A stretch of DNA of 64,000 nucleotides from Amarobacter sp964507025 (GTDB taxonomy: Bacteria; Chloroflexota; Dehalococcoidia; Tepidiformales; Tepidiformaceae), in contig CAZDOK010000006.1 of NCBI GenBank assembly GCA_964507025.1, forward strand, positions 1-64,000, written 5' to 3'. Numbering within the stretch: the first letter of the stretch is position 1; every line of letters starts with the position of its first letter. The translations under genes were made by a program, and so were the position numbers. Shown here piece by piece: positions 15,226 through 23,500 of this stretch. The notes below the pieces were generated by a model, which saw nothing but the letters and a program-made list of their open reading frames with translations, ran no database searches and was not told the origin of the DNA.

Positions 15226-16575
15226 ATGTTCATCGAGACGATCCAGGCGCGCGAAGTGCTCGACTCGCGTGGCAACCCGACAGTGCAGGTTGCCGTGGTG
15301 CTGGACGACGGCGCCATGGGCGAGGCGATGGTGCCCTCGGGCGCGTCGACCGGGGCGCACGAGGCGGTTGAGCTGCGCGACGGTGGCCGGCGCTACGGCG
15401 GCAAGGGCGTGCTGAAAGCCGTCCAGAACGTGAACACGACCATTGCCAGGGCGCTCGAAGGGTTTCCCGCGACCGAACAACGGGCGGTCGACCGCGTGCT
15501 TTGCGAACTCGATGGAACGCCGAACAAAGGCAAGCTCGGCGCCAACGCGATCCTCGGCGTTTCGCTGGCCACGGCCCGGGCAGCAGCCGACTCCCTGGGC
15601 ATCCCCCTCTACCGGTATCTCGGCGGCGCCCCGGCCCACCGGCTCCCGGTGCCGATGTTCAACATCCTGAATGGCGGCAAGCATGCGCCGGATTCCACGG
15701 ACTTCCAGGAGTTCATGGTCATGCCGGTCGGCGCCGAGAGCTTCAGCGAGGGCCTGCGGATGGGCACCGAGGTGTACCAGGCGCTCAAGGCCGTGCTTCA
15801 CGACCGCGGCGCCATCACGTCGGTCGGCGACGAGGGTGGCTTCGCACCATCGCTTCCCGGGAACGAGGAGGCGGTCCAGGTCGTCCTGGAAGCGGTGGAG
15901 CGCGCCGGCTACAAGCCCGGGACCGATATGGTGTTGGCCCTCGATCCCGCGACCACGGAGCTGTTTGGGAACGGGAAGTACGCGCTTGCGAAGGAGAAGC
16001 GCGTGCTCACTTCGAAGCAGATGGTTGAACACTGGGCTTCGTGGGTGGAGAAGTACCCCATCCGGTCGATCGAGGACGGGCTCGCGGAGGACGACTGGGA
16101 GGGCTGGGCGGCGCTGATCGCGAAGCTCGGTGGGCGCTGCCAGCTCGTCGGCGACGACCTGCTGGTGACGAACCCGGAACGCATCAGGCGCGCAATCGCT
16201 GAGAAGGCGGCCAACAGCGTGCTGGTGAAGCTGAACCAGATCGGTACGCTCACGGAAACGCTGGAGGCGGTGGAGACTGCCCAGCGCGCCGGGTGGACCG
16301 CCGTGATCAGCCACCGGTCGGGCGAGACAGAGGACACATTCATCGCCGACCTGGCGGTGGCGACTGGCGCGGGACAAATCAAGACGGGCGCACCAGCGCG
16401 GAGCGAACGAACCGCGAAGTACAACCGGCTCCTGGCGATCGAGGCGGAGCTGGGGCCGGGCGCTACGTACGCCGGGTGGGACGCAATCAAGCAGCTCGGG
16501 CCGAAGCCCGCTCGGGAGGCCGCACCTCGTCCCCGGGCCCGGACCGAGCGCCGGCCCCCGCGCGCGCGGCACTGA
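15226..16575 (+). CDS. eno: Enolase (phosphopyruvate hydratase)
   Basis: Encodes 449 residues. Interconverts 2-phosphoglycerate and phosphoenolpyruvate in glycolysis. Family marks: AREVLDSRGNPTVQV, 'VPSGASTGAHEAVELRDGG', 'LGANAILGVSLA', 'MFNILNGGKHA', 'SVGDEGGFAPSLP', 'YPIRSIEDGLAEDDWEGW', 'VGDDLLVTNPERI', 'VLVKLNQIGTLTETLEAV', 'ISHRSGETEDTFIADLAVA' and 'GAPARSERTAKYNRLL'. Metal ligands and the catalytic Glu and Lys segments are intact. The start is ATG 15226, with AAGGAG 6 nt upstream. Odd: after the normal end (about residue 424) there is an extra tail of about 25 residues rich in Arg and Pro. Confidence 0.97.
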   Translation: MFIETIQAREVLDSRGNPTVQVAVVLDDGAMGEAMVPSGASTGAHEAVELRDGGRRYGGKGVLKAVQNVNTTIARALEGFPATEQRAVDRVLCELDGTPNKGKLGANAILGVSLATARAAADSLGIPLYRYLGGAPAHRLPVPMFNILNGGKHAPDSTDFQEFMVMPVGAESFSEGLRMGTEVYQALKAVLHDRGAITSVGDEGGFAPSLPGNEEAVQVVLEAVERAGYKPGTDMVLALDPATTELFGNGKYALAKEKRVLTSKQMVEHWASWVEKYPIRSIEDGLAEDDWEGWAALIAKLGGRCQLVGDDLLVTNPERIRRAIAEKAANSVLVKLNQIGTLTETLEAVETAQRAGWTAVISHRSGETEDTFIADLAVATGAGQIKTGAPARSERTAKYNRLLAIEAELGPGATYAGWDAIKQLGPKPAREAAPRPRARTERRPPRARH

Positions 16576-16576
16576 G

Positions 16577-17176
16577 ATGACTCCGGAGCTGCGGGCCATC
16601 ATCGATCGCTTCATGTATGAGCAGGCGACCGTGACGCACATCGTGATGTCGCTCCCTCCGGGCGGGATCGACCGCGTGATGCAGGGGCCCGGGTGGACGG
16701 TACGCCAGCTCGTCGCGCACTTCGCCGACACGCAAGAGGGGTACGGGGCCGCCATCGAGCGCTGGCTTGCGGGCGAGCCCGCGGTGCCCGACGACTCCGA
16801 CACCGACCGCATCAACGCCCTGACCGCGGCAGCCAACACCGAGACAGCGCTGCCCGAGCTGCTGACGCGGCTGAGGAAGTCGCTCCGCGCGCTGTTCGTG
16901 GCGTTGCACCACGTCCCCGACGGGAAGCTGGGGGAGCCATTGGGCGGGCCCAGCGCGATCGAGACCTTTCACGCGTGGGAGCGTCACTACCGGGATCACG
17001 CGTTGGACCTGCTCGATGCGGCGCCGGAAGTGAAGTTCGAACCGCTGGTCCTGAACTGGATCCTGTACGCCGATTTCGATGACGACGACGCGCGGGTCCG
17101 CCAGCGGGCGCTGATGGAAGAGGTCCGTGAGCACTATGCCGCGATGCCCGACGAGGAGATCGAGGAGGACGCATGA
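16577..17176 (+). CDS. DinB-like four-helix protein
   Basis: Encodes 199 residues. The pattern 'GWTVRQLVAHFADTQEGYGAAIERWLAGEP' and a later 'WERHYRDHALDLLDA' is that of the DinB/YfiT/MDMPI four-helix bundle, in which three His form a metal site; His49 and the paired His in ERHYRDH fit. Members include thiol-dependent transferases and many proteins of unknown role. It follows eno by one nt and overlaps the next gene by 4 nt (ATGA). No biochemical function can be assigned. Confidence 0.75.
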   Translation: MTPELRAIIDRFMYEQATVTHIVMSLPPGGIDRVMQGPGWTVRQLVAHFADTQEGYGAAIERWLAGEPAVPDDSDTDRINALTAAANTETALPELLTRLRKSLRALFVALHHVPDGKLGEPLGGPSAIETFHAWERHYRDHALDLLDAAPEVKFEPLVLNWILYADFDDDDARVRQRALMEEVREHYAAMPDEEIEEDA

Positions 17177-18042
17177 GCGCCGGCGACTTCCGGGTCTCTC
17201 CTCCGCGCGTTTCGCCGCTGGCCACGCGCGCGTCGAAGCCGCCTGCTGAGGCAGCGGGGAGCGCGGACGCGTACCGCCAGACGACGTTCGTCCTGCGCGA
17301 AGAGATTGAGCTGGTACTGGACGGGTTGAACCTGGAGGGTGCCATCGCTGAGGCGTCTTCGGGAGCGAAGTACCGCAAGCAGCCGATGGCGGCGGCGCTC
17401 GGGCTCTGGTCGCGCGCGTGGCTGTCACGCCTGGAAGCGCTGCACGCGGTGGAGTGGGGGAACTACGCCGCGGCGGTCACGCTCGTGCGGGCAGCGGCAG
17501 ACTACCAGGCTGCGGCCCTGTACATACTGCGCACCCGTGCCGCGGAGTGGCAGGAGTGGCTCGACAGCGGCGGCATTGGGCCCGCGCCGGATCAGCACGC
17601 GACCGAGTTCCGGCTGCATGTGTTCCGCGCCGCCGAGGTCCTGGCAGCACACGAGATCCTGGGGCCGATCTACCGGACGGCGATGGACCTGTCGCTATCG
17701 CACTTTGGGTCCACGCTGCTCGTCGCGGGAAATGAGTCGGGACCGGACCGGGTACTGATGACCTTTGGAGACCGGGACTTCCACCTCGGGCTGGCGGAAC
17801 TGCACCTGGGGTGGCTCGCTCTGCTCGGGATTGCGCAGGTGGATGCGCTCCGCGAGTTCGAAGGCGTGTTCGCCATAGCCGACCCGGGGAGGCTCGATGC
17901 CTGGCGGGCGAGTGCAGGGAAGCTGATCGCGCGCCGGGACAGGTGCAGGGTCGATACCATCGAGCGTGACGGCGAGAAGCGCTACCTCGTGCATGAATGG
18001 CGGCGCGAGCCCCGCGGCGCTCCAAAGCGTCTGCTGCTCTAA
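17173..18042 (+). CDS. Unknown helical protein
   Basis: Encodes 289 residues, with the start overlapping the DinB-like stop (ATGA). No signal peptide or membrane segment. The N-terminal 30 residues are Pro/Ala-rich and probably disordered. The rest is Leu/Ala/Glu-rich and mostly helical, with a conserved-looking core 'WSRAWLSRLEALHAVEWGNYAAAVTLVRAAADYQAAALYIL' and a basic C-terminal segment (EKRYLVHEWRREPRG). I do not recognise the family. Codon use matches its neighbours and the frame is intact, so it is very likely a real gene linked to the DinB-like gene. Confidence 0.7.
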   Translation: MSAGDFRVSPPRVSPLATRASKPPAEAAGSADAYRQTTFVLREEIELVLDGLNLEGAIAEASSGAKYRKQPMAAALGLWSRAWLSRLEALHAVEWGNYAAAVTLVRAAADYQAAALYILRTRAAEWQEWLDSGGIGPAPDQHATEFRLHVFRAAEVLAAHEILGPIYRTAMDLSLSHFGSTLLVAGNESGPDRVLMTFGDRDFHLGLAELHLGWLALLGIAQVDALREFEGVFAIADPGRLDAWRASAGKLIARRDRCRVDTIERDGEKRYLVHEWRREPRGAPKRLLL

Positions 18043-18066
18043 ACCCCGGCTAACGGATACCGGGTG

Positions 18067-18072
18067 TAGCAT
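18067..18072 (+). promoter_or_regulatory. TAGCAT -10 box for the lipoprotein gene
   Basis: TAGCAT lies 8 nt before ATG 18081 and no Shine-Dalgarno is present in between, so the transcript is probably leaderless or nearly so. Confidence 0.5.
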
Positions 18073-18080
18073 GTGCACCC

Positions 18081-18512
18081 ATGCGACGAGCTCTGTTTCT
18101 GCTTGCCTGCGCCCTGCCGCTGTTGCTGGCGGCGGCGTGCGGTGATGACGACGATTCAACCCCGGCACCGACTGGCCCCGCGGGCACCGACGAGGATTAT
18201 CTGCGCGCGATTTGCATCGGCACGAGCAACTTTTCGAATGCGCTCCTGAGCAAGACGACGGCCGAGGAGATTGCCGTTGTGGTTCGCGAGTTCGCCGACG
18301 AGATGAAGGCGCTGAACCCGCCGACGGATCTGCAGGAATACAACAGGCAGTTCGTGGCCTACCTGGAGGCGGCGCTCGAAGAGCCGACGTCGCTGGTGAC
18401 GACGGCGCCACCAGAACCGCCGTCCGACGCCCGCCGCCGGCTGGCGGCGCTGGAATCGAGCATCCCGGAGTGCAAGGACCCGACGTTCTTCAGCCGGACC
18501 GAGACGCCGTAG
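18081..18512 (+). CDS. Small predicted lipoprotein with acidic N-terminus
   Basis: Encodes 143 residues. Signal peptide MRRALFLLACALPLLLAAAC ends in a lipobox (LAAAC, Cys20). The mature N-terminus reads CGDDDD, then a Thr/Pro-rich linker (STPAPTGPAG). The C-terminal part (from about residue 38) is helical with Cys45 and a Cys in IPECKD near residue 131 that could pair. No family recognised. The CGDDDD start is shared with the peptide-binding lipoprotein at 35025-36728, which suggests a common feature of exported lipoproteins in this organism. Confidence 0.7.
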   Translation: MRRALFLLACALPLLLAAACGDDDDSTPAPTGPAGTDEDYLRAICIGTSNFSNALLSKTTAEEIAVVVREFADEMKALNPPTDLQEYNRQFVAYLEAALEEPTSLVTTAPPEPPSDARRRLAALESSIPECKDPTFFSRTETP

Positions 18513-18550
18513 CATCGTCTCCCGGGCGGGGCCGAAACGTCGCGCCGGAC

Positions 18551-18556
18551 TATACT
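18551..18556 (+). promoter_or_regulatory. TATACT -10 box upstream of ilvE
   Basis: TATACT lies 37 nt before the ilvE ATG. The leader contains AGAGGAG as ribosome site. No convincing -35 box is seen 17 nt upstream. Confidence 0.45.
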
Positions 18557-18592
18557 GAGCAACACCGCCGGACCACCGGCCAGAGGAGAGCC

Positions 18593-19519
18593 ATGCCGAC
18601 ACCGTACGCGTACTTCCAGGGCAACATCGTCCCGCTCAGCGAGGCGAAGATCGGGGTCATGACCCACGCGTTCAACTACGGTACGGCGGTATTCGAGGGT
18701 ATCCGCGGCAACTGGAACCCGGACGACCAGACGACCTATCTCTTTCGTCTGCGCGAGCACTTCGAACGCCTTGGGCAAAGCTCGAAGATTTTGACCCTGC
18801 AGATGCATGAGACCGTGGACAAGTTGTGCGAGATAGCGGTTGAGCTCGTGGAACGCAGCGCGTTCACCGAGGATGTGTATCTGCGGCCGATGGTGTATCT
18901 CTCGAGCGAGCAGCTTGGCGTGCGCCTGCACAACCTGGAAAGCAGCACGCTGATCTTCCTCACCCCGTTCCCGGCGTACCTGCCCGAGGTTGCACGCTGC
19001 CACACGAGCACGTGGCGGCGTGTCCAGGATACGGGCATCCCGCCGCGTGCCAAGGTGACCGGCATTTACGTGAACAGCGCGCTTGCGAAGACCGAGGCGA
19101 ACGCGAACGGCTTCGACGAGGCGATCATGCTGAACGAGAACGGCCACGTTTCCGAAGGCAGCGGCGAGAACATCTTCATGGTGCGGGATGGAAAGCTCAT
19201 CACGCCCACGCCCGCCGATAACGTGCTCGAAGGGATCACCGCGAAGAGCGTCATCGAGCTTGCGACCAGGGACCTGGGGGTCGAACTCGTGCAGCGTGAG
19301 ATCGACCGGACGGAGCTGTACATCGCCGATGAGGTATTCATGACGGGCACGGCAGCGCACCTCACGCCCGTGGTCGAGGTCGACCGCCGCCCGGTGGGCA
19401 GTGGCCGGCCTGGGCCGATCACGAGCAAGCTCAGCGAGCTCTTCTACGACTGCATCCGTGGAAAAAGCGAGAAGTACCGGCATTGGTGCACGCCAGCACG
19501 CGCCCGCGTCGCAAGCTAG
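18593..19519 (+). CDS. ilvE: Branched-chain amino acid aminotransferase
   Basis: A 308-residue fold-type IV PLP aminotransferase that makes or breaks down leucine, isoleucine and valine with 2-oxoglutarate/glutamate. Marks: 'AYFQGNIVPLSEAKIGVMTHAFNYGTAVFEGIRG' at the N-terminus, 'RLREHFERLGQSSKIL', 'YLRPMVYLSS', the PLP-lysine segment AKVTGIYVNSALAKTEANANGFDEAIMLN, 'GHVSEGSGENIFMVRDGKLITP', 'VLEGITAKSVIELA', and 'ADEVFMTGTAAHLTPVVEVD'. Starts at ATG 18593 with AGAGGAG upstream. Its C-terminal codons overlap the next gene by 34 nt. Confidence 0.94.
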   Translation: MPTPYAYFQGNIVPLSEAKIGVMTHAFNYGTAVFEGIRGNWNPDDQTTYLFRLREHFERLGQSSKILTLQMHETVDKLCEIAVELVERSAFTEDVYLRPMVYLSSEQLGVRLHNLESSTLIFLTPFPAYLPEVARCHTSTWRRVQDTGIPPRAKVTGIYVNSALAKTEANANGFDEAIMLNENGHVSEGSGENIFMVRDGKLITPTPADNVLEGITAKSVIELATRDLGVELVQREIDRTELYIADEVFMTGTAAHLTPVVEVDRRPVGSGRPGPITSKLSELFYDCIRGKSEKYRHWCTPARARVAS

Positions 19520-20421
19520 AGCCAGTCGCGTTCCGGCCGCCCCGGGCGCTGGGAGTCATCGCCGGCGGCGGGTTCACGGCGTGGGCGCTGACCGCTGCTG
19601 GGGTGGCCGCGCAGACAGCACTCGGGGCCGAGGCCGAGTTCAAGACGTTCCTCGCCTGGGTCATTGCAGGGCTGTGCCTTGTGCTCGCGGTGGTGTTCGC
19701 GAACTGGACCTACGCCGTGTTCAGCATGGCCTACCTGGTCGACCGCGACACGCTTACCATCAGGTGGGGGTTCCGGCGCATCGTGGTACCGATCGAGGCG
19801 ATCCAGCGGATGGTGCCTGGGCGGACGCTGGATGAGGCGCACGTGAGCGGCCTGAACTGGTGGGGTTGCCACATCGGCGGATCCGATGTGAAGCGCGTCG
19901 GCTACACCCTGTTCTACTCGACGCATTCCTCGCCCGACGAGCTGCTCTACCTGGTGACCAACGACGAGTCGTACGCTATCACCGTGCTCGACCAGGCGGC
20001 GTTCGCGGAGGAGATCCAGGCCCGCGCCGCCCTGGGGCCGGTGGAGCCGCACGTGCAGCGCTCGGAGGCCACGGGCCTGGCCGCGCTCCCGTTCTGGCGC
20101 GATCAGCACGCGCTGGTTGCGGTGGGGTTGGGCGGCCTCGCCTGCGCCATCCTCGGTGGGTTCGTGTTCGCACGCTACCCGGGCCTCCCGCGGGTGGTGG
20201 AGCTCAGCTTCCCCGCACTGGGCGGCGTGGTCCGCGTGGGCGACAAGGAGGAGCTCCTGCGTATCGCCTACGTGGGCGCGGGTGTCCTGGGCGTGAACAC
20301 GGTCATCGGGATGCTGCTGCACGCGCGGGAGCGGGCTGCGGGACTGTGGCTCATGGCGAGCACCGGGCTCCTGCAGGCAATCCTCCTTGCGGCCGCCGTG
20401 GTCGCGTTTGGGCGCGCGTAG
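19486..20421 (+). CDS. PH-like domain membrane protein
   Basis: Encodes 311 residues from GTG 19486 (TTG 19483 equally possible), overlapping ilvE. Four membrane segments: about 23-45 and 55-85 before, and 205-225 and 262-310 after, a soluble region. The soluble part 'AYLVDRDTLTIRWGFRRIVVPIEAIQRMVPG...GYTLFYSTHSSPDELLYLVTNDESYAITVLDQAAFAEEIQARAA' is the bacterial PH-like (YdbS/bPH) pattern: a strand pair, IP.EAIQ, and a closing helix. Role unknown; it probably shares the ilvE transcript. Confidence 0.7.
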   Translation: MHASTRPRRKLEPVAFRPPRALGVIAGGGFTAWALTAAGVAAQTALGAEAEFKTFLAWVIAGLCLVLAVVFANWTYAVFSMAYLVDRDTLTIRWGFRRIVVPIEAIQRMVPGRTLDEAHVSGLNWWGCHIGGSDVKRVGYTLFYSTHSSPDELLYLVTNDESYAITVLDQAAFAEEIQARAALGPVEPHVQRSEATGLAALPFWRDQHALVAVGLGGLACAILGGFVFARYPGLPRVVELSFPALGGVVRVGDKEELLRIAYVGAGVLGVNTVIGMLLHARERAAGLWLMASTGLLQAILLAAAVVAFGRA

Positions 20422-20454
20422 CCCAGCGCTGGTGCGGTAAGGCGAGCGACGCGA

Positions 20455-20460
20455 TACGAT
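20455..20460 (+). promoter_or_regulatory. TACGAT -10 box for tRNA-Arg
   Basis: TACGAT ends 12 nt before the mature 5' end of tRNA-Arg, a normal distance for a short 5' leader. Confidence 0.45.
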
Positions 20461-20472
20461 GAATCCCAGTAC

Positions 20473-20547
20473 GCCCCCGTAGCTCAGCGGATAGAGTGTC
20501 GGCCTCCGGAGCCGAAGGCGCAGGTTCGATTCCTGCCGGGGGTACCA
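20473..20547 (+). tRNA. tRNA-Arg (anticodon CCG), CCA encoded
   Basis: Full cloverleaf: acceptor GCCCCCG/CGGGGGT, D-arm GCTC...GAGT, anticodon stem TCGGC/GCCGA with loop CTCCGGA (anticodon CCG, reads CGG), T-arm GCAGG-TTCGATT-CCTGC, discriminator A (20544) and encoded CCA (20545-20547). The first pair is a G:U wobble. It sits between the PH-like gene and a convergent zinc-ribbon gene. Confidence 0.95.
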
Positions 20548-20569
20548 TCTCGCCTCCCCCTCGCCGCGC

Positions 20570-21487
20570 TCAGAACAGGATGCACCCGGTCGTGGTGAAG
20601 TTGATCGCCTGGCTCGTGCCCGAGACATAAATCGTGCCGGGAGTGACGACGGGCGGCAGGGCGCACCACTCGGGGTCGAACGTCCAGTCGCTGACGGCGT
20701 ACGCGCCTGGCGGCAGGAGGACGGAGTAGCGGCCCGAACTGTCGGCCTCGGCCTCGAAAGTGCCTGCGGCCCCTTCGAAGATGAGGTAACAGCCGAAGTC
20801 ACAGAGCACTGTTGGTTCGCCGGGTGTCTTGAGGTAGATGGTTCCCGAGACGAGGACCTCCTGCGGCGGGGTCGGCGTAGCGGTCGGGGGCCGGGTTGTG
20901 GGTGTGGGCGGAACGGCGGTTGCTGTCGGCGGCACCGGGGTGGAAGTCGGCGGGCGCGTGGTGGCGGTGGCTGTTGGTGGTGCGGTCGTGTCCGTGGCCG
21001 CCGTCGTTGCCGTGCGGGTGGGGCCGGGCGAGGCGGTCGCCGTGACGGGAGAAGGACCTGCTGTTGCGGTCCCGTGCTGTGTGGCCGTCCGCGCGGGAGT
21101 TGTGGTCGCTGCGGGAGAGGGGCTCCGGCCGGGCGTTGGCGTCCGCGTGGTGGCGGAGCTGGTCGGGCTGCTATCGGCGGGGACCGTTCCCTCATCGTTG
21201 CCGCACAGCGGCGAGAACCAGAGCCCGGCGGCGACGGCAACGGCGGCAATAGCGCCGCCGCCGATGAGCAGTCGCGGATCCAGGCGCCGGGGCGCCACCG
21301 GAGTTGGCGGTTCAGACTGCTGGGCCGAGGGTGCCGGAGCGCCACACGACGTGCAGAAGGCTTGGCCGGGATTGAGCGCGACCCCACAGCTGGTGCAGGC
21401 GGCGGGTTGTGGAGGGGCGGGCGTGCCGCAGTTCTCGCAAAAGGCCATGCCCTCGGCGAGCGTGGCACCGCAGCTGGTGCAGTTCAT
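20570..21487 (-). CDS. Double zinc-ribbon, single-pass membrane protein with Thr/Pro stalk and beta-sandwich end
   Basis: Encodes 305 residues from ATG 21487 (AAGGAGGG upstream). Two zinc ribbons of form CxxCG-x(10)-FCxxCG fill residues 1-50 (CTSCGATLAEGMAFCENCG). A membrane segment is near 75-90 (LLIGGGAIAAVAVAAGLWF). A long low-complexity Thr/Pro/Ala stalk covers about 100-215. The end 'VLVSGTIYLKTPGEPTVLC...GTFEAEADSSGRYSVLLPPGAYAVSDWTF' resembles a carboxypeptidase-regulatory-like beta domain. The ribbons face the cytoplasm and the beta domain the outside. It is coupled to the gene upstream by an ATGA overlap. Function unknown. Confidence 0.8.
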   Translation of the reverse strand: MNCTSCGATLAEGMAFCENCGTPAPPQPAACTSCGVALNPGQAFCTSCGAPAPSAQQSEPPTPVAPRRLDPRLLIGGGAIAAVAVAAGLWFSPLCGNDEGTVPADSSPTSSATTRTPTPGRSPSPAATTTPARTATQHGTATAGPSPVTATASPGPTRTATTAATDTTAPPTATATTRPPTSTPVPPTATAVPPTPTTRPPTATPTPPQEVLVSGTIYLKTPGEPTVLCDFGCYLIFEGAAGTFEAEADSSGRYSVLLPPGAYAVSDWTFDPEWCALPPVVTPGTIYVSGTSQAINFTTTGCILF

Positions 21488-22320
21488 CGCCGCCCTCCTT
21501 GCCGGATGAAGCCGGAGGCCAGGGCAGCGATGCCTCCGATGACGATAAGCCAGAGGCCGATGCCCCAATCGACGTCAAGGCCCGTGCCCTTGAATTCCGA
21601 GGTGATGTACTGCATCTGGAGTATGCCGAGAGTCATGAGCGCGGGCCCGAGGATGCTGATGAGGGTGCGGGCCGGTCCGGGGGCGAGGCGCCCCGCGATT
21701 GCGGCGACGGCCGCGGCGAGGCCCGCGGCCGAGATAGCGAGGACGGCAAGCCCGTCGATGGGGATGTCGTTGTTGTCGAGCCAGTTGCCGATGCGATACT
21801 CGGCGTTGTCCTCGAACGCTCCGGCGCTAGCTCCGGTCGTCGTGATCCAGTCGAGGAACGTCCCCAGGAGTCCCAGGGCGAAGCCTGCGGCGGCGACTAC
21901 GAGCCCCCAGGCAATGTTCGCCGGTGCGGCGGCTTTCGCCGGCCGTGCTGACCTCGCTGCCGGGGCCTGGCGCGCAGCAGAGGGGCCGCCAAAGGGGCTC
22001 CGGCCGGCGGCGCCGGGGGCCGGCGGCGGAGCGGCTGGCGCTGCCGCGGAAGTGGGTCCGCCGGCGGCGGCGCCGCATGTGCCGCAGAAGCGCGCACCGG
22101 GGCGGAGCTCGGCCCCGCAGGCCGGACAGCGCGGCGGCCCGGCGGGCGCTCCGCAGGCGGGACAGAAGCGGGCACCTTCACGCATGGCGGCTCCGCAGGC
22201 GGTGCAGCTGTGGCCCGGCGGCGGGGCGACGGCAACTGGCCCGCCGCAGCGTTCGCAGAAGCGTTGCCCTTCGCCAGCGGGTGCCCCGCACTTCGAACAC
22301 GTTGGTGCAAGGGGTTGCAT
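21484..22320 (-). CDS. Triple zinc-ribbon multi-pass membrane protein
   Basis: Encodes 278 residues from ATG 22320 with AGGAGGG upstream. Three zinc ribbons (CSKCGAPAGEGQRFCERCG, CTACGAAMREGARFCPACG, CPACGAELRPGARFCGTCG) occupy residues 8-88. A Pro/Ala linker of about 50 residues follows, then four hydrophobic segments: near 138-160, 190-210, 225-245 and 252-272. A DUF-type membrane domain is likely. The gene is first of a two-gene operon. The ribbons could bind nucleic acid or a partner protein, or be structural; this cannot be decided. Confidence 0.8.
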   Translation of the reverse strand: MQPLAPTCSKCGAPAGEGQRFCERCGGPVAVAPPPGHSCTACGAAMREGARFCPACGAPAGPPRCPACGAELRPGARFCGTCGAAAGGPTSAAAPAAPPPAPGAAGRSPFGGPSAARQAPAARSARPAKAAAPANIAWGLVVAAAGFALGLLGTFLDWITTTGASAGAFEDNAEYRIGNWLDNNDIPIDGLAVLAISAAGLAAAVAAIAGRLAPGPARTLISILGPALMTLGILQMQYITSEFKGTGLDVDWGIGLWLIVIGGIAALASGFIRQGGRR

Positions 22321-22437
22321 CGGCCCTCCTGGGGCGAGGGCGATCGTGCCTCGCCTCTCCCAGTCTGGGGCTGGACTTGCCGATGCGACACGGACGTGCG
22401 GGCGGTATTCGCGGGGCCGATCAGTCGGGTGCGAGCA

Positions 22438-23415
22438 TCAGCCGGTCAGGATGTCGCAGAGCACGTCCGGGTCGACGTTGCCACCCGAGATGATGACTCC
22501 CACGCGGAGGCGATCGACCGGGCCGGTGGCGCCGCTCATGAGGGCAGCGGTGGGAATCGCGCCGGTCGGCTCAACCAGGGTTTTCATCCGCAACACCATG
22601 AATCGAAGCGCCTCGCGAATCTGGTCATCGTTGACGGTGATCACGCCATCGACCAGCTGGCGGATGACGGCAAAGGTGAGCACGCCGGGCTGGCGCGTCC
22701 GCACTCCGTCGGCAACGGTGGTGGGCGGGTCGATCATGACGCGTTCCCCGGCAGCGAGGCTCCGCACCCAGTCGTCGGCGCCTTCGGGTTCGACACCAAC
22801 GATGCGGGCCCCGGGCGAAAGCGCGCGGACCGCCGTGGCGGTGCCCGAGAGCAATCCCCCTCCCCCGAGCGGCGTGAGCACGAGGTCGAGCTCGCCCACC
22901 TCGTTGATGAGTTCGAGCGCGGCGGTGCCCTGTCCGGCCATGATCAGCGGGTCATCGAAGCTGGGGACCAGGTAAGCGCCAGACCGTTCGCGCGCGGAGT
23001 TTGCTGCTGATTCCGGTGTCTGCTGGAGGCGATCGAAAAACTCGACGTGGGCGCCATAGCCGCGCGTGGCCGCCACTTTCAGTGCTGGTGCGTCGGTGGG
23101 CATGAGGATGGTCGCGGGGATGCCGAGGAGGCGGGCTGCCAGGGCGACGCCCTGGGCATGGTTGCCCGACGATGCCGCGACCACGCCACGATGGCGGGCA
23201 TCCGGCGGCAGCGCGGAGAGGTGGTAGTACGCTCCCCGGAACTTGAAGGCGCCAACGCGCTGGAAGTTCTCGGCCTTGAAGTACACGCGGGTGTCACGGC
23301 CCACAAGCTGGTCGAAGCTGGTGGAGGTGAGCACCGGTGTGCGCGTGGCGACGCCTTCGAGCCGCAGCGCGGCCGCCTGCACATCGGCGAACGAGATCGG
23401 AAGCGGGCTGGACAC
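22438..23415 (-). CDS. ilvA: Threonine/serine dehydratase (PLP, fold type II)
   Basis: A 325-residue PLP enzyme that deaminates threonine to 2-oxobutanoate, which feeds isoleucine synthesis, or serine to pyruvate. PLP lysine in FKAENFQRVGAFKFRGA (near residue 56), 'VVAASSGNHAQGVALAARLLGI', 'PTDAPALKVAATRGYGAHVEFF', phosphate-cup loop GGGGLLSG near 183, 'IVGVEPEGADD' and terminal ISGGNVD. It lacks the C-terminal ACT domain of long IlvA, so it is the short form; a catabolic TdcB-like role is equally possible. GTG 23415 follows TAGGAT by 6 nt with no Shine-Dalgarno: probably leaderless. Confidence 0.9.
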   Translation of the reverse strand: MSSPLPISFADVQAAALRLEGVATRTPVLTSTSFDQLVGRDTRVYFKAENFQRVGAFKFRGAYYHLSALPPDARHRGVVAASSGNHAQGVALAARLLGIPATILMPTDAPALKVAATRGYGAHVEFFDRLQQTPESAANSARERSGAYLVPSFDDPLIMAGQGTAALELINEVGELDLVLTPLGGGGLLSGTATAVRALSPGARIVGVEPEGADDWVRSLAAGERVMIDPPTTVADGVRTRQPGVLTFAVIRQLVDGVITVNDDQIREALRFMVLRMKTLVEPTGAIPTAALMSGATGPVDRLRVGVIISGGNVDPDVLCDILTG

Positions 23416-23421
23416 GGCATC

Positions 23422-23427
23422 ATCCTA
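23422..23427 (-). promoter_or_regulatory. TAGGAT -10 box for leaderless threonine dehydratase gene
   Basis: On the minus strand TAGGAT is followed by 6 nt and then GTG 23415, with no ribosome site between. Confidence 0.5.
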
Positions 23428-23500
23428 ACCGCCGGGAGCATTGGCGACAGCGCCCTCGCCGTGTAGCCTGTGCGCTGGCGGGGCCTGGCGGAGGTCCTTG

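Noticed and set aside
14611..16839. 742-codon open frame on the minus strand opposite def and eno
   Set aside because: It is the mirror of strongly conserved def and eno codons in a GC-rich genome; its translation is Arg/Pro-rich with no family pattern.
20840..21180. Low-complexity repeat as a mobile or satellite element
   Set aside because: It is in frame and encodes the Thr/Pro/Ala stalk of a membrane protein.
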